Below are positions 12,550 through 22,680 of a stretch of 64,000 nucleotides of DNA, piece by piece; position 1 is the first letter of the stretch; each line of letters starts with the position of its first letter. The translations under genes were made by a program, and so were the position numbers. The notes beneath the pieces were generated by a model. The model was given only the letters and a program-made list of their open reading frames with translations, was not told where the DNA came from and did no database searches. Source of the DNA: Vanilla planifolia (lineage: Eukaryota > Streptophyta > Magnoliopsida > Asparagales > Orchidaceae); the NCBI GenBank assembly GCA_023846275.1, contig CM043870.1, positions 15,608,385-15,672,384 of the forward strand, in the 5' to 3' direction.

Positions 12550-13009
12550 CAACTACATCATTGCAGTCAATGTGTACGTCAGAACATTACACACTTGTGT
12601 GAACAATGCCCTGGATTGGTGGAAGCGTGCTGGTGGTGTGGGTGCAAGTTAGTGGATTAAGCTGGTTGGGCATGGATTTTGCAAAATTTGTAGAATTTAT
12701 AAAATTTTTATATTTGTAGTCAAAATTACTTGTTTTGTTTGTAATAAAATATCATATCTAAACTTCTATACAAATGAATGAGAATGATGTATGATGCAAA
12801 ATTCAGAACTCTGAAAATTAAAATTTTGTGAATTTAAAATCACTTGAAAGAAAACTTCTTAGAGAATTTAATTTTCCTTGTGGAAAGACCTTCTCTTTCC
12901 TCTCTTTCTTAACTCCTTCGTTTTTCATGCTTCCAATTATACTATTATGACTCAATAAAATATGTTTGCTGTGAAGGGCTCGGGGTGAGAATACCTCGCA
13001 GACAGGTCA
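12550..13009 (+). repeat. LTR copy 2: 5' LTR of compact gag element A
   Basis: It matches the 3' LTR at 14847-15390 over most of its length: a TGGGCATGGATT/TGGGCATAGATT block, the AT-rich tract, the CTTCTTAGAGAATTTAAT block, the pyrimidine block, GGTGAGAATACCTCGCAGACAGGTCA. The 5' boundary is uncertain because the U3 part is divergent; 12550 is an estimate. Just inside it, near 13020-13033, TGATATCATAGTGC resembles the initiator-Met tRNA primer-binding site (consensus TGGTATCAGAGC). Confidence 0.65.
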
Positions 13010-13059
13010 TATTCTTTTTTGATATCATAGTGCTTCGATTTGATGCCAATTAGAGGTGC

Positions 13060-13960
13060 AAAGAAGATTGTTGAAGAGCATACCGCAAAAGGTAATGAAG
13101 AGATTGAAGAGGCTTTAATTGCAATTACTATGCTAACTATTTCATCATCAATCTTATAGCAACATAGATAGCTCTATTAATTTAACAAATATAAATGTTA
13201 ATGAAGATGGTGTTAAAATCCCAATCCCTTTCTACAACAAATCCAAAAGACAATCTGTCCAAAGAAAATATTCTTAATTAGAGAAATTCTAGATTAAGTA
13301 GTAATACCAAGATAGTTAAAGATAAAGATAAGGATGATATCAAGTTTATCTTTTTGATGTACGCGAATCGATAACATCCATTTAAGGTAGATGTTGCATC
13401 TAATTTACTAATTTATGATAATACTATGGATGCAGAGAAATTAGATACCTAATTGGAGCAATTAATGACATATTTTTTTCGTATGATTATTCATCAATAG
13501 AGTAAGTGGCGTATATTTTATTAAAAGTGACGAGTTATGCGTTAGCTTGGAGGAATGTTCATTTAAGAATTGGTATAGTTGTAGAAGTGGTATAGAGTTA
13601 ATTTAAGAAATTAATTTGAAAAGAATTTTATTTTATGCATTATATGTAGGAAAGATAAAGAAAGTGATATAATATACGATATTGATAAGGATAAATGTTA
13701 TAGGAATATAGCACAAAATTTTGACGACAAACTTTGAGTTTAGGAATACCTATTGAAAAGATGTAGACATTATTAAAGTACATTTTAATTTTGTACTATG
13801 CTATTGTCATTGAAATATCTCTTTTTTATTCAATCTTTAAAATATGTCAATACATTTACAATGACTAGTGAAAAGAAGAATGAATATAAAATGATAAAAC
13901 TAAAAAGACAAAATATCAGAAAGTTTAAGTACAAGTCCAAATTTAGTGATAAAAGAAAGA
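13060..13960 (+). pseudogene. Ty3/gypsy-type gag remnant of element A
   Basis: Broken translation shows gag-like segments: an N-terminal MPIRGAKKIVEEH, then near 13378 PFKVDVASNLLIYDNTMDAE followed by a stop in place of an expected Trp, then LEQL. This fits the start of the retrotransposon gag (capsid) domain, which packages element RNA. Many stops and frameshifts follow. The equivalent part of element B (30880-31700) is recognisable but equally damaged. Confidence 0.55.
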
Positions 13961-14204
13961 GTAATTTTTAACAAAATTTATTATGTTCATAACTAACACT
14001 CTTTTATCAGTTAAACTCAAAAGTATTGTAACCACTACAAGAAGATGAACATGTATGACAAAAATGTTAGAAATTGTATCCTAAATTATTTTTAGAAAAG
14101 TTTAAGAAGGACAAAATATTTATTACAGTTGACACTAAAAAGATACTTGAAACTCTTCTATAAGTTGACAATTTATCATTTATAGAAAGTCCAAAAGACA
14201 TCTT

Positions 14205-14390
14205 TTATAAAATAAAATAAAGAGAAGTACTTTTCACAATTAGAATTCTAGTGAAGAAAGAGCTTATCAATACTATTATCGACACTCGATGTGAAAAGAA
14301 CCTAATATCAAAAAGTTTTGTAAAAAAGCTAAAGTTAGAGACTACACATCTAAGACTATTGTCTAAGATGAATTCATAAAGATTTTGATG
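14205..14390 (+). pseudogene. Retropepsin-like protease remnant of element A
   Basis: The segment reads TIIDTRCEKNLISKSFVKKL around 14272-14331, matching the active-site neighbourhood of Ty3/gypsy aspartic proteases (usually D-T/S-G ... N-x-I-S ... L-V-x-x-L). The active-site triplet at 14281-14289 is DTR, not DTG. The copy in element B also has DTR (32113-32121), encoded by a different Arg codon. Catalysis would be lost with this change. Confidence 0.6.
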
Positions 14391-14846
14391 CAAGAGGTGA
14401 AGAATAATATAAGATGAAGTCTGCTATCATCAAAGACTATATTGATGAGGTTATCTACGAAATGTTACTTGTAAATGTTTTTTAAATTATATTGGGGAAT
14501 CCATAAATAGTCTACTAACGATATCAGTTTACAAAGAATGGACAATACTTCCTTTTGACTCAAGACAAATGAGTATTACAAAAATCATTATTGGTGTTGA
14601 CCAAATAAAGAGACTAGTAAGTACTTGTTAAGGTTATGTGTTGCTAGTAATAAAGTTAAAGAAACCACTTGAAGGGATGACAAAAGTCTCAACCTTTCAA
14701 AGAAGACAACAAAACTAGATTTACCAATAGTTATGAAAAGAATATTCAATAGGACTTTAATTGCAAAAAAGGGACCTATGATCAAAAGATCAATTATAGG
14801 ATCTTTGAATCCAAAATTGTGGAAAAAAATTAATAAAGATATAAAA

Positions 14847-15390
14847 TGATGAAAATCATTGTTGCACCATGAAGCAGCAAGAGCTGCGCATGGTGGCTTG
14901 CTACAGGAGTGTTGGCCAGGCATTTCTTGCAAAAGTGTAGATGCCCACACGGAAGGGTCTTATAATGAAGGCCTATGTGCACACAAGAATAATACTTGCA
15001 CGTGTGAGCAGTGTCTTGGCAAAACAAACTCGTTCAAGTGGTGCGGACACGTGCAGGTTAGGCTGATTGGGCATAGATTCTGTTGACTTTGTTAAATTTT
15101 TATATTTGTGATTAAAATCACATATTTTTTATTTTGTAATAAACTATTATATCCAAATCTCTTTATAAAAAGATAAGAAGGATATATGAAGCAAATTTAG
15201 AACTTTGTGAATTTAAAACCTCTTGAAGGGAAATTTTTTAAGGAATTTATTCTCTTTGTAACAAATGCTCTTCTTTTTCTCTCTTCCTCAGCCCTTCGTA
15301 ATTTCTCACATTTCCAAATTTGCTGTTATGATGTGAAAAAGAAGATCTGTTATTAAGGATTTGGGATAAAAACACTTTACAGACAAATCA
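14847..15390 (+). repeat. LTR copy 3: 3' LTR of compact gag element A
   Basis: It starts TGATGAAAATC directly after a purine-rich run ending ATAAAA and ends CTTTACAGACAAATCA. The U3 part is less AT-rich than its surroundings and carries TGTGCACAC and CACGTG-like words. Open frames through this LTR on both strands (14830-15086) are by-products of that composition, not genes. Confidence 0.7.
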
Positions 15391-15749
15391 TTATTAACAT
15401 CTCTCTCTTTATATATATATATATATATTTGTAGATTTTAGGAATTACAATACAAGTGAAAAATGTTGATACCACAAAGAATTATAGAGGAAATAGAGAA
15501 GAAATGGTGAAGGAAACTTCCAAAGATAGCTAAGAGAACACAAGCAAGATATATTTAGTTGGTGAGATGTGAAGTTTTTATTTTATGACTTTGTAGAAGA
15601 AACAACACCTCTGATCTTCAATCTTCATTATCAATCTCCATCAATAAAGTGAAACTCATCAATGGTAGTAAAATTAGCAAAAATTCTATAGTTGATGTAT
15701 TCTTTAAATGGCTTAGAAAGCTTATCCATAGCAATTGCTGCACACTATG
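15391..15749. other. Spacer between two intronic LTR elements, with an AT dinucleotide run
   Basis: It holds a (TA)n microsatellite at about 15410-15428 and otherwise featureless AT-rich sequence. The Ty3/gypsy LTR begins at 15750. Confidence 0.5.
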
Positions 15750-16312
15750 TGATGTAAACGGATTAGGGATTGGGCCGTGGGATAGAATGATGTAATTATT
15801 TGAATTAAATGGAGTGAAAAGTATGACAAAAGGGTTTAACAAAGAGAAATAGAGTTAAAAAAGATGAAGAAGAAAGCAAGAATTCACTTACCGAAGTGAA
15901 TCCAAGAAAAGGCCATCAAGCCAACTAAAACACTCAAGTCATAAAACAATGTACTTTTTTTAGTTACAATTAATTCATCATTCATTTATTCATAAGAAGT
16001 CCTTTAAATAAAAGATTGTGAATATATATTTAACACAAAAAGGAAGTTCTTTATCTTATTTGAAGATTTTTATGTCTATATCATTCTTCAATATAAAATC
16101 ATACTTTTGAGAGGTTTTTATGTTCAAATAATAAAAATATATTTTCTATCTACTTGTTAAAGACTTTCATCTAAAATTTAGCAACCTTTATTAATGTAAC
16201 ACCAATCATACACTCATAATGATGCATGGATAAATAATGACTTCTCAAGGCAATCATTTGTATGTTTTTCAAATTTTCACACATGTATTAATTTTTGGAG
16301 AGTTTTAGTGAG
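15750..16312 (-). repeat. 3' LTR of the intronic Ty3/gypsy element (low-coordinate end)
   Basis: It begins TGATGTAAACGGATTAGGGA on the + strand and matches 21448-22075, which begins TGATGTAGATGGAGTAGGGA, over several hundred bases. Shared blocks include AAATGG(A/T)GTGAAAAGTATGA, AAAGAGAAATAGAGTTAAA, TTAATTCATCATT(C/T)AT and, near the far end, AATTTT(T/C). The high-coordinate border is approximate. The two LTRs differ by many substitutions and indels, so the insertion is old. Confidence 0.75.
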
Positions 16313-16619
16313 ACGTTATGAGTCTATGATGTTTTTTTATTATTTTTTTCATCATTGTCTCTTTGTTGAATAGAATTCTACTCCATAGAGTCAAAGTCAA
16401 GACAATTATCTACAAGTTGTGGAGCACGTTTTTCCAAGTCTTCATGTCATTCAAGTATCTTTGAATAGTGGTTGAGTTTTTCAATGAATAAGGAACCTGT
16501 GGGGCATATCAATATTAGAGGATAGCTCATCAGTAATAATCCCATCAATTTCAAAAAATTTTGGCATTGGTAATTGACCATCATGTTCATCGATACAAGA
16601 GTTAGATTACGTTAAACTA

Positions 16620-17616
16620 TGTTGTGAAGTACTTTTATAAGATAGAAGGTCCTCAATATGAAAATGAACTAATAAACACGTATAGAAGCAAATCAAGAAC
16701 ATAAGGATTTGTATTAATTTTCTTAGCAATTTTGAATGGCACACAAGCTTGGGCATATAATTTTTTGTATTTTGTGAAAGAATAGTACTCTAGGCAAATG
16801 TGAATTTGAACATGATCTCCTTCATTGAATTCCCTGAAAGATCTATTTTGATTAATAGTTATGGCATACTTTACATTACTTGTTTCAATTTATTCCTTAA
16901 CTTCTTTATGTTTTGATTGAAAATCATATACAAAAATAAAAGCTGAATTAGAAAATGTGTGTATAAGCATGTCAAGCAAATCAATAGAACATTTTGGATT
17001 GTAACCATACACAATTTTAAATGGTGTTTGCTTAGTTGTTTTGAAAATAGTATTATTATATGAAAATTTTTATATAGGTAAGTGCAAGTCCCATGTTTCT
17101 AGGTTCTTTCTTACATAATATCTTAGAAGATTTCCTAATATATGATCAACGATTTTTATTTGTCCATCCATTTGGAGATGGAAGGTTGAAGAGAATTTAA
17201 GTTGTATTTCAAATACTTTTCGAAGTATTTTTCAAAAGTAAGAGACAAATCTAACATTACGATCAGAGACAATAATTGAAGGCAAGCCATGTAAGTGAAC
17301 TATCTCTCGAAAGAAAAGTTTTGCAACATGAGACATCTTTTATTTTAGAGCATGGTATGAAGTGTGTTATTTTTGAAAAACGATCTACAATTACAAAAAT
17401 GCTATCATGATGTTATGGTGTTTTTGGTAAGCCTAAGCTGAAATCCAGGGAGAGGTCTTCCCAAGGTCGATAAGGAATAGGCATTGCTATATATTGTCCT
17501 GCTTGTTCAGTTGTTTTGGTTTGTTTACGTATGTAGCATTTAGAAACAATTTGATTGACGTCTTGGTTGATGAATGACCAATAGAATTGAGATTCAACTA
17601 AATAGTTTTGTCTCAT
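16620..17616 (-). pseudogene. Ty3/gypsy integrase remnant
   Basis: The N-terminal zinc-binding region is clear at 17413-17616: VSKCYIRKQTKTTEQAGQY, where the HHCC motif's second Cys is replaced by Arg, followed by MPIPYRPWEDLSLDF. The catalytic core continues in broken frames to about 16620, with blocks such as FVIVDRFSKITHF, SDRNVRF and HLQMDGQ. Its role would be to insert the cDNA into the genome. Confidence 0.8.
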
Positions 17617-17639
17617 CCCATGTGTCTTTGATTCCTCTA

Positions 17640-18110
17640 GAATGTAATTCTATAATTAATAAATCTCTAAATAATGTTTTTATGATGCATAGTTGTTTGC
17701 CTTTAAATAAATAGTTTCTTAGTGATATAACTATTATAAATAGTGGAGGATTTATCTTTTAGCTTATTATAGATATTATTGAAGTTCTTACAAGCTAGGT
17801 AATCATCTTTAATCATATCAAATCCAAAAATTTGTGATTCTAAGGAAGCGATTACTAATATTATTCTAGAAAGTACATCAGTAGGTTTGTTATCTTTTCT
17901 TGGTTTTTGTTTAAGAATAAAAGAATAATCTTGTAAGTATTTAATCCATTTTGTATGTCTGTGATTTAACTTTTTTTGTGTATTGATATATTTTAAAGCA
18001 TGGTGGTCTGTATTCAAAATAAATTTGTTATGTAATAAATAATGTCTTTAATGTTTAAATGATTGTATAATTGCATAAAATTCTCTATCATATTTAGAAT
18101 ATCATTGTCT
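17640..18110 (-). pseudogene. Ty3/gypsy RNase H remnant
   Basis: The block at 17703-18017 reads NTDHHALKYINTQKKLN, then HTKWIKYLQDYSFILK and DVLSR, matching the C-terminal part of gypsy RNase H. The upstream half is degraded. One stop interrupts the junction with the integrase linker. Confidence 0.8.
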
Positions 18111-18239
18111 AATAGCGTTTAGTTTTTCACCAAGGTAAGTAACTGGGTGATCGAAAGCCTTTTGTTCTCCAACACTCATAAATTTGTCATTTTTTAAGGC
18201 ATTGATAATTGGAGTTAATATTGTAACATTTATGATTCT

Positions 18240-19072
18240 TCTATAGAATGTTGCAAGGCCATTGAAATTTTTAATTTATGTTAATCTTTAGTATTAGCTA
18301 ATCCAAAATGATTTTAATTTTTAATGAGTCTGGTTGGAGGCTAATAGATGATATTACAAATCTTAAGAAGTTAACTTTCTTTTATATGAAGGAGCACTTC
18401 TTTAAGTTTATATATAATTTTTCATATCAAAGTTTTTTCAATACAAGTTTAAGGTGTTCCAAATGGATTATCTCATCAAGGCTAAAGATTAAAATATCAT
18501 CGACATACACGACTAAGAATTTTTCAATGAATGGTTTGAGAATAATTTTCATCAAATGCATGAATGTACTTAGTGCATTTGGGAAGCCAAAAGATATAAT
18601 TAGCCGCTCATAATGATCATCAGGAGTTCTAAAAGTAGTTTTTCATTCACATCAAGATGATCCTAATTTGATGATAACCATGACGGAGGTCTAGTTTTCA
18701 GAAGACGTTTGAATAAAAAGTAAGGTCTAATAAATTATCTAAACATGGGATTACAAATTGATAATTTATTGTTATTTTGTTAATGATTTTATTATCAATA
18801 CAAATACACCATGAGTCATCCTTTTTGGGAATTAAAAGTGCAAGAACTGCACATATGTTAAGGCTTTCTTGTAAGAAACCTTTTTCAAGTAGTTCAACTT
18901 GTTTTTTTAGTTGGGCATGTTTAGTGGGGTTCATTCGATAATGAGGAAGAATTGACAATTGAAGACTAGATATTAGGTCCATAGCATACTGGATGTCTCG
19001 TTTTAGAAGTAGCTTATTAGGAAACTCCTCAAGAGTAATGTTACTAAATTTAGATAGAAAGTCAAGTATCAA
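18240..19072 (-). pseudogene. Ty3/gypsy reverse transcriptase remnant
   Basis: Between 19072 and 18698 (minus) lie DIQYAMDLISS, LPHYRMNPTKHAQLKKQV, PKKDDSWCICIDNKIINKIT and IPCLDNLLDL, the N-terminal half of the RT. The catalytic box YVDD is intact at 18496-18507 (minus), followed by ILIF. A frameshift near 18700 separates the two halves, so no functional enzyme can be made. Confidence 0.88.
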
Positions 19073-19509
19073 AGGAGAATGAGATATTTTATCTTTATTT
19101 TATCAACTTCTTTCATATGCATGATGAAGAATGAATTTAGATTAGAAAATTCTTTACATAAGTTCTTAAAACCTAGTTTATTAATAGTCATTATAAGTCT
19201 AGGCATACATAAATTATCTCTCAATGAGATAATTAATTTGTGTTTTGCATCTTTGTGTTGTGGTTGTGTAGGTTGTATTTTAAATTGGGTTTTATGGATT
19301 ATAAGCTTTTCCATAGGTTTTAAGGATAATAGTTTAATAGTTTTATAGATTATAGGCTTGTTCATAGGTTTTAAGGTAATAGTTTGATAGTTTTATCATT
19401 AAATTTGAATACACATGTATTCTCTCTAATATAATGAATGGCATTTATGTCATAAAGCAATGGTCTTCCAAGTAAGATATGTGTTATGTCATGAGGAGGA
19501 CATTATACC

Positions 19510-19710
19510 ACACATTATCTTCTTAACTATTTATTTTTAAGGAAACAAGGCATTTAGATGTCACGAGCAAAGAGGTCGTGTTGACCCAATTAACATGGAA
19601 GGGATTAGAATGGGGTTCAGCCTTAAGGTTAGCCTTTGTTAAAGTATGTAAAGAAATAACATTCATAGCATCACCATTATTTAATGACCAATCTATATCT
19701 CTTTTCATTA
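19510..19710 (-). pseudogene. Ty3/gypsy protease remnant
   Basis: The minus strand reads GDAMNVISLHTLTKANL, then EPHSNPFHVNWVNTTSL and VTSKCLVSLKI. This matches the flap region of gypsy retropepsins with the active-site DSG/DGG part lost or replaced (NNGDA). Confidence 0.75.
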
Positions 19711-19913
19711 CATGTAATAAACATGTTAAAAATGTTTTTCTTTTTCAAATTCTTTATATTAGTTTTAGATACAGATAGACATTTTATGATGCCTAAGTAT
19801 TTATTATCATTTATCCCAAGTTTTTCATTAGATAAAATTTGATCTTCATCTTGAAGTTCTTCTTGTTCAAGTTTAACAGAGGTATTATCTTTTATGTATA
19901 AGATTTGTGCTCT

Positions 19914-20859
19914 ACATTAGTATTGCATGTGACCACGTTTATGACATTTAAAACAAATTATGTCTTTGTCTTTTCTTTTAGAATTTTTAAGATTACTCTT
20001 TGAGGGGTAAGATGTTGAGCTTTTGGTATTAAAGGAGTTTTGATATGTTATATTAGATTTAGGAGTGATTTTATATATGTGTGAAGAAGTATGAGATTTA
20101 ATCTTGTTAATGGAGGATGCAAACTTTTTGCGTTTTTCTATTAATTAGGAGATGTAAAAACATCTTCTAAAGTTTGTGGGTCATGAAGTTCCACCTCATG
20201 TTTAATTTTTGTGTAATCTTAAGATAGATTTATTTGCTAATTATCAATCATTATAACTACATTTTGTCATGGTAATATTTTGACTCATGAAGTTTTTTAT
20301 CATAAAGTCTTGGGTAATATTTTGTTCTTAACATTTCTTTCATTTTTATTTAATTTATCACTCTTTTATTTATTTGTTCTTCTTTTATAAGAATGTTTGA
20401 CTAATAAATTTTTGTAGAACAAATAAGTTTTATTTTTGTAAAACTAACTTTTTGGTAGTCATCCATTTTATATCAATTAAAGAAGTCTTCTATTTAATTG
20501 AGTCAGTCTAAAAATTTGTTTGGTTTATGGATCCCATAAAAAATTGGTGTTTCTATGTTAACTTTTTTGTGAAATTTTAAGTTAGAAATCTTTGCAGTAC
20601 GGCTTATCATCATGGTCTATTTTAAGCATTAATCTTTATATTTGCTATTAACATCCCCCTTATATGAAGTAGCATGGTATAGTCTAGTAGAGATACTTGA
20701 TTGCATTTGTAGAGTTTGCACTTAAGTGATAAATTGAGCAATAATTGAAGAAATGTTATTCAAGTTTTCAATTTGAGACTTCTCTAGTTGTTTCATCATA
20801 AAATTTGTGGTTTGTTTTAATCCATCTAATTGGCCAATTGTTGCAAATTTGGGAGGCAT
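19914..20859 (-). pseudogene. Ty3/gypsy gag remnant with zinc knuckle
   Basis: Gag starts at 20859 (minus) with MPPKFATIGQLDGLKQTTN and a coiled-coil-like stretch (MMKQLEKSQIENLNN). The capsid part is degraded. The zinc knuckle at about 19914-19965 reads CFKCHKRGHMQY then a stop then C. It preserves the C-x2-C-x4-H-x4-C spacing, with the stop where Gln is expected (CAA to TAA, a C-to-T change). Confidence 0.75.
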
Positions 20860-21427
20860 TATGTAATGTGGAAAGAAACAAAAAACAAACAAAATAGAGT
20901 TACACAAAACAAGATTGAAATAAATTCTAAGAATAAAAAAAAGATGGACTCGAAAAAAAATAATTTTTTTAGATTTTGTTTTTTAATATTAAAGTGACAA
21001 GAAAGAAACAAATTGGAGTAAATTAAAACAAATAAGTTATAGTATTAATAAAATAGTTCTTTTTGCTTATTTATTCAAGATTTCATATAAGAATTAACAT
21101 TTGATGGGAGGGTTAATGAAGTAGACCACTTCTTTATAAGTTGCACATAATAAAGATAATGGTATATTTAAAAGACAATGGTTTGGTTTATGAAGTGGAG
21201 TTGTAATTATTTTGGTATCAAAATCAAATGTTCAAAGAAATGCAACAAGACATAAAAGTCATTTTTTTAGGAGAACTAATCAAATAATGATCTACAATAA
21301 GAAAGGGCAAAATCTTATCTCAAGTGGGGCTTAATGAATAGTAAAGTACGAAAATAAAACTTGATTTGATGATGCTATTGGGATCTCTTTTTTAAAGTGT
21401 TCTGTTCTCCCAAGAGAATAATAAGGA

Positions 21428-21444
21428 TCTTTGTTTTGATACCA
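21428..21444 (-). promoter_or_regulatory. Primer-binding site of the intronic Ty3/gypsy element
   Basis: On the minus strand TGGTATCAAAACAAAG lies three bases inside the LTR border. It resembles the initiator-Met tRNA complement TGGTATCAGAGC used by many plant LTR elements to prime minus-strand cDNA synthesis. Confidence 0.65.
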
Positions 21445-21447
21445 AAT

Positions 21448-22075
21448 TGATGTAGATGGAGTAGGGATTGGGTTGTGTAATGGAATGATATAATTGTTTA
21501 AATTAAATGGTGTGAAAAGTATGATAAAAGGGCTTAAATAAAGAGAAATAGAGTTAAAGAAGATGAAAAAAACAAAGATTTACTCACCAAAGTTAATATT
21601 AAAGAAGGTTACCAAACCAACTCAAGCATTCAAGTCACAAAACAATTAATTTTCTTTAGTTATAATTAATTCATCATTTATCTATTTATGAGAAGTCATT
21701 TAAATAGAAGATTATAAATAATTATTTAATATAAATTTTTTTGTTTTTTACTTACTACTTGAAGACCTTCATGCTCATATAATTTTTTTAATATTTTATC
21801 ATGTTTGTTTCTTAACTTTTAAAGACTTTCATATTCATATCATTCTTTAATACAAAAACATGTTTTTACTTACTCTTGAAGACTTTTATGGTCTAATAAT
21901 AAAAGTATACTTCCTATCTACTTAAAAAGTTTCATCTAAAATTTGAATACTTTCATTAATATAACACTAATCATATATTCATGATAATGTATAGATGAAT
22001 CATGACTTTTCAAGACAATTATTTTCATATTCTTCAAATTGTCATGATATATTAAATTTTCAAGAGTTCTAATTT
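21448..22075 (-). repeat. 5' LTR of the intronic Ty3/gypsy element (high-coordinate end)
   Basis: Partner of the LTR at 15750. The outer border is approximate because the homology fades near 22075 and no convincing target-site duplication could be read. Confidence 0.7.
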
Positions 22076-22339
22076 AACTAATACTAGTTTGAGACCTTGT
22101 TATGGTTCTATATTGTTGTTTAGTCATCATTTCTTTCTTTTATGTTGTATTATTGTGGTTTTTTTAGTAGTTATAAGACAACCAATTAGGCATATTCTTG
22201 AAATTATCGTTTGTGTGATGGGTTATCCATTGTTCTATGCTATACATGTTTTATGTATGGGCACAAATGTAGACACATGGATATTATAAAGAGGGCATTT
22301 CAATTCAAGATGCATCCAAGAAGACATATTGATATTGTT

Positions 22340-22680
22340 GTGTAGGCTCTGGCATACTAGCATGGGCTATACGCATTGGTATCATGCCTGGAGTATAGGC
22401 TCATATTGGAGTTGGCATACAAGCATGAGAGTACAAGTGTGGGTGTAAATGCATGAGCTTATTGTCACAAGCATATGTGTAGTGTATGGAGTGGGTTTTC
22501 GTGCTTAATATATATGCGCAATATAATCTTGTGGGCGTATGGACATGCGCATATTAGTATTACATGTTGACTTATTAGCATATACAATAGACACATGGGC
22601 ATGAAATACTATTGTATTGTATGGATGCAGCATACACCTTGGCTTAATGTATGCATACAACATGTGGGTGCTAAATATGG
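22340..22680. repeat. Degenerate GCAT/TATG/GTGT-rich tract
   Basis: The tract is dense in words such as GCATA, CATGGGC, TATGCG, CATGCG and GTGTGG, giving long alternating purine-pyrimidine runs in an otherwise A/T-homopolymer-rich intron. No fixed period is evident. It resembles the U3 parts of the compact gag element LTRs in word usage, but no LTR 3' end follows, so the origin is open. Confidence 0.4.

Larger units (their letters stand above)
12550..15390 (+). mobile_element. Compact non-autonomous LTR element A (gag-protease only, TR-GAG-like)
   Basis: Two related LTRs flank a 1.8-kb internal region in the same orientation as the host gene. The order is primer-binding site (about 13020), decayed Ty3/gypsy-type gag, retropepsin-like protease, polypurine tract (about 14825-14846) and 3' LTR. 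There is no room for, and no trace of, RT, RNase H or integrase. The same arrangement recurs at 30263-33412, so the loss of pol is a property of the family rather than a private deletion. It would need enzymes from an autonomous partner. Stops and frameshifts make this copy dead. Confidence 0.7.
15750..22075 (-). mobile_element. Decayed near full-length Ty3/gypsy LTR retrotransposon in the intron, antisense
   Basis: Read on the minus strand from 22075 down: 5' LTR, primer-binding site, gag with zinc knuckle, protease, RT, RNase H, integrase, 3' LTR. The pol order (protease-RT-RNase H-integrase) is that of Ty3/gypsy. Translation is interrupted by frameshifts and stops throughout, so it is inactive. 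It lies antisense to the F-box gene, an orientation in which its transcription signals interfere less with host splicing. I do not assign a finer lineage, though the RT and integrase wording is chromovirus-like. Both LTRs and all pol domains persist. Confidence 0.88.

Noticed and set aside
14859..15086. 75-codon Cys-rich open frame on the + strand, with minus-strand frames over the same bases
   Set aside because: It lies wholly within LTR copy 3; the frames come from the TGCATG/CACGTG-rich U3 and are not conserved in the other LTR copies.
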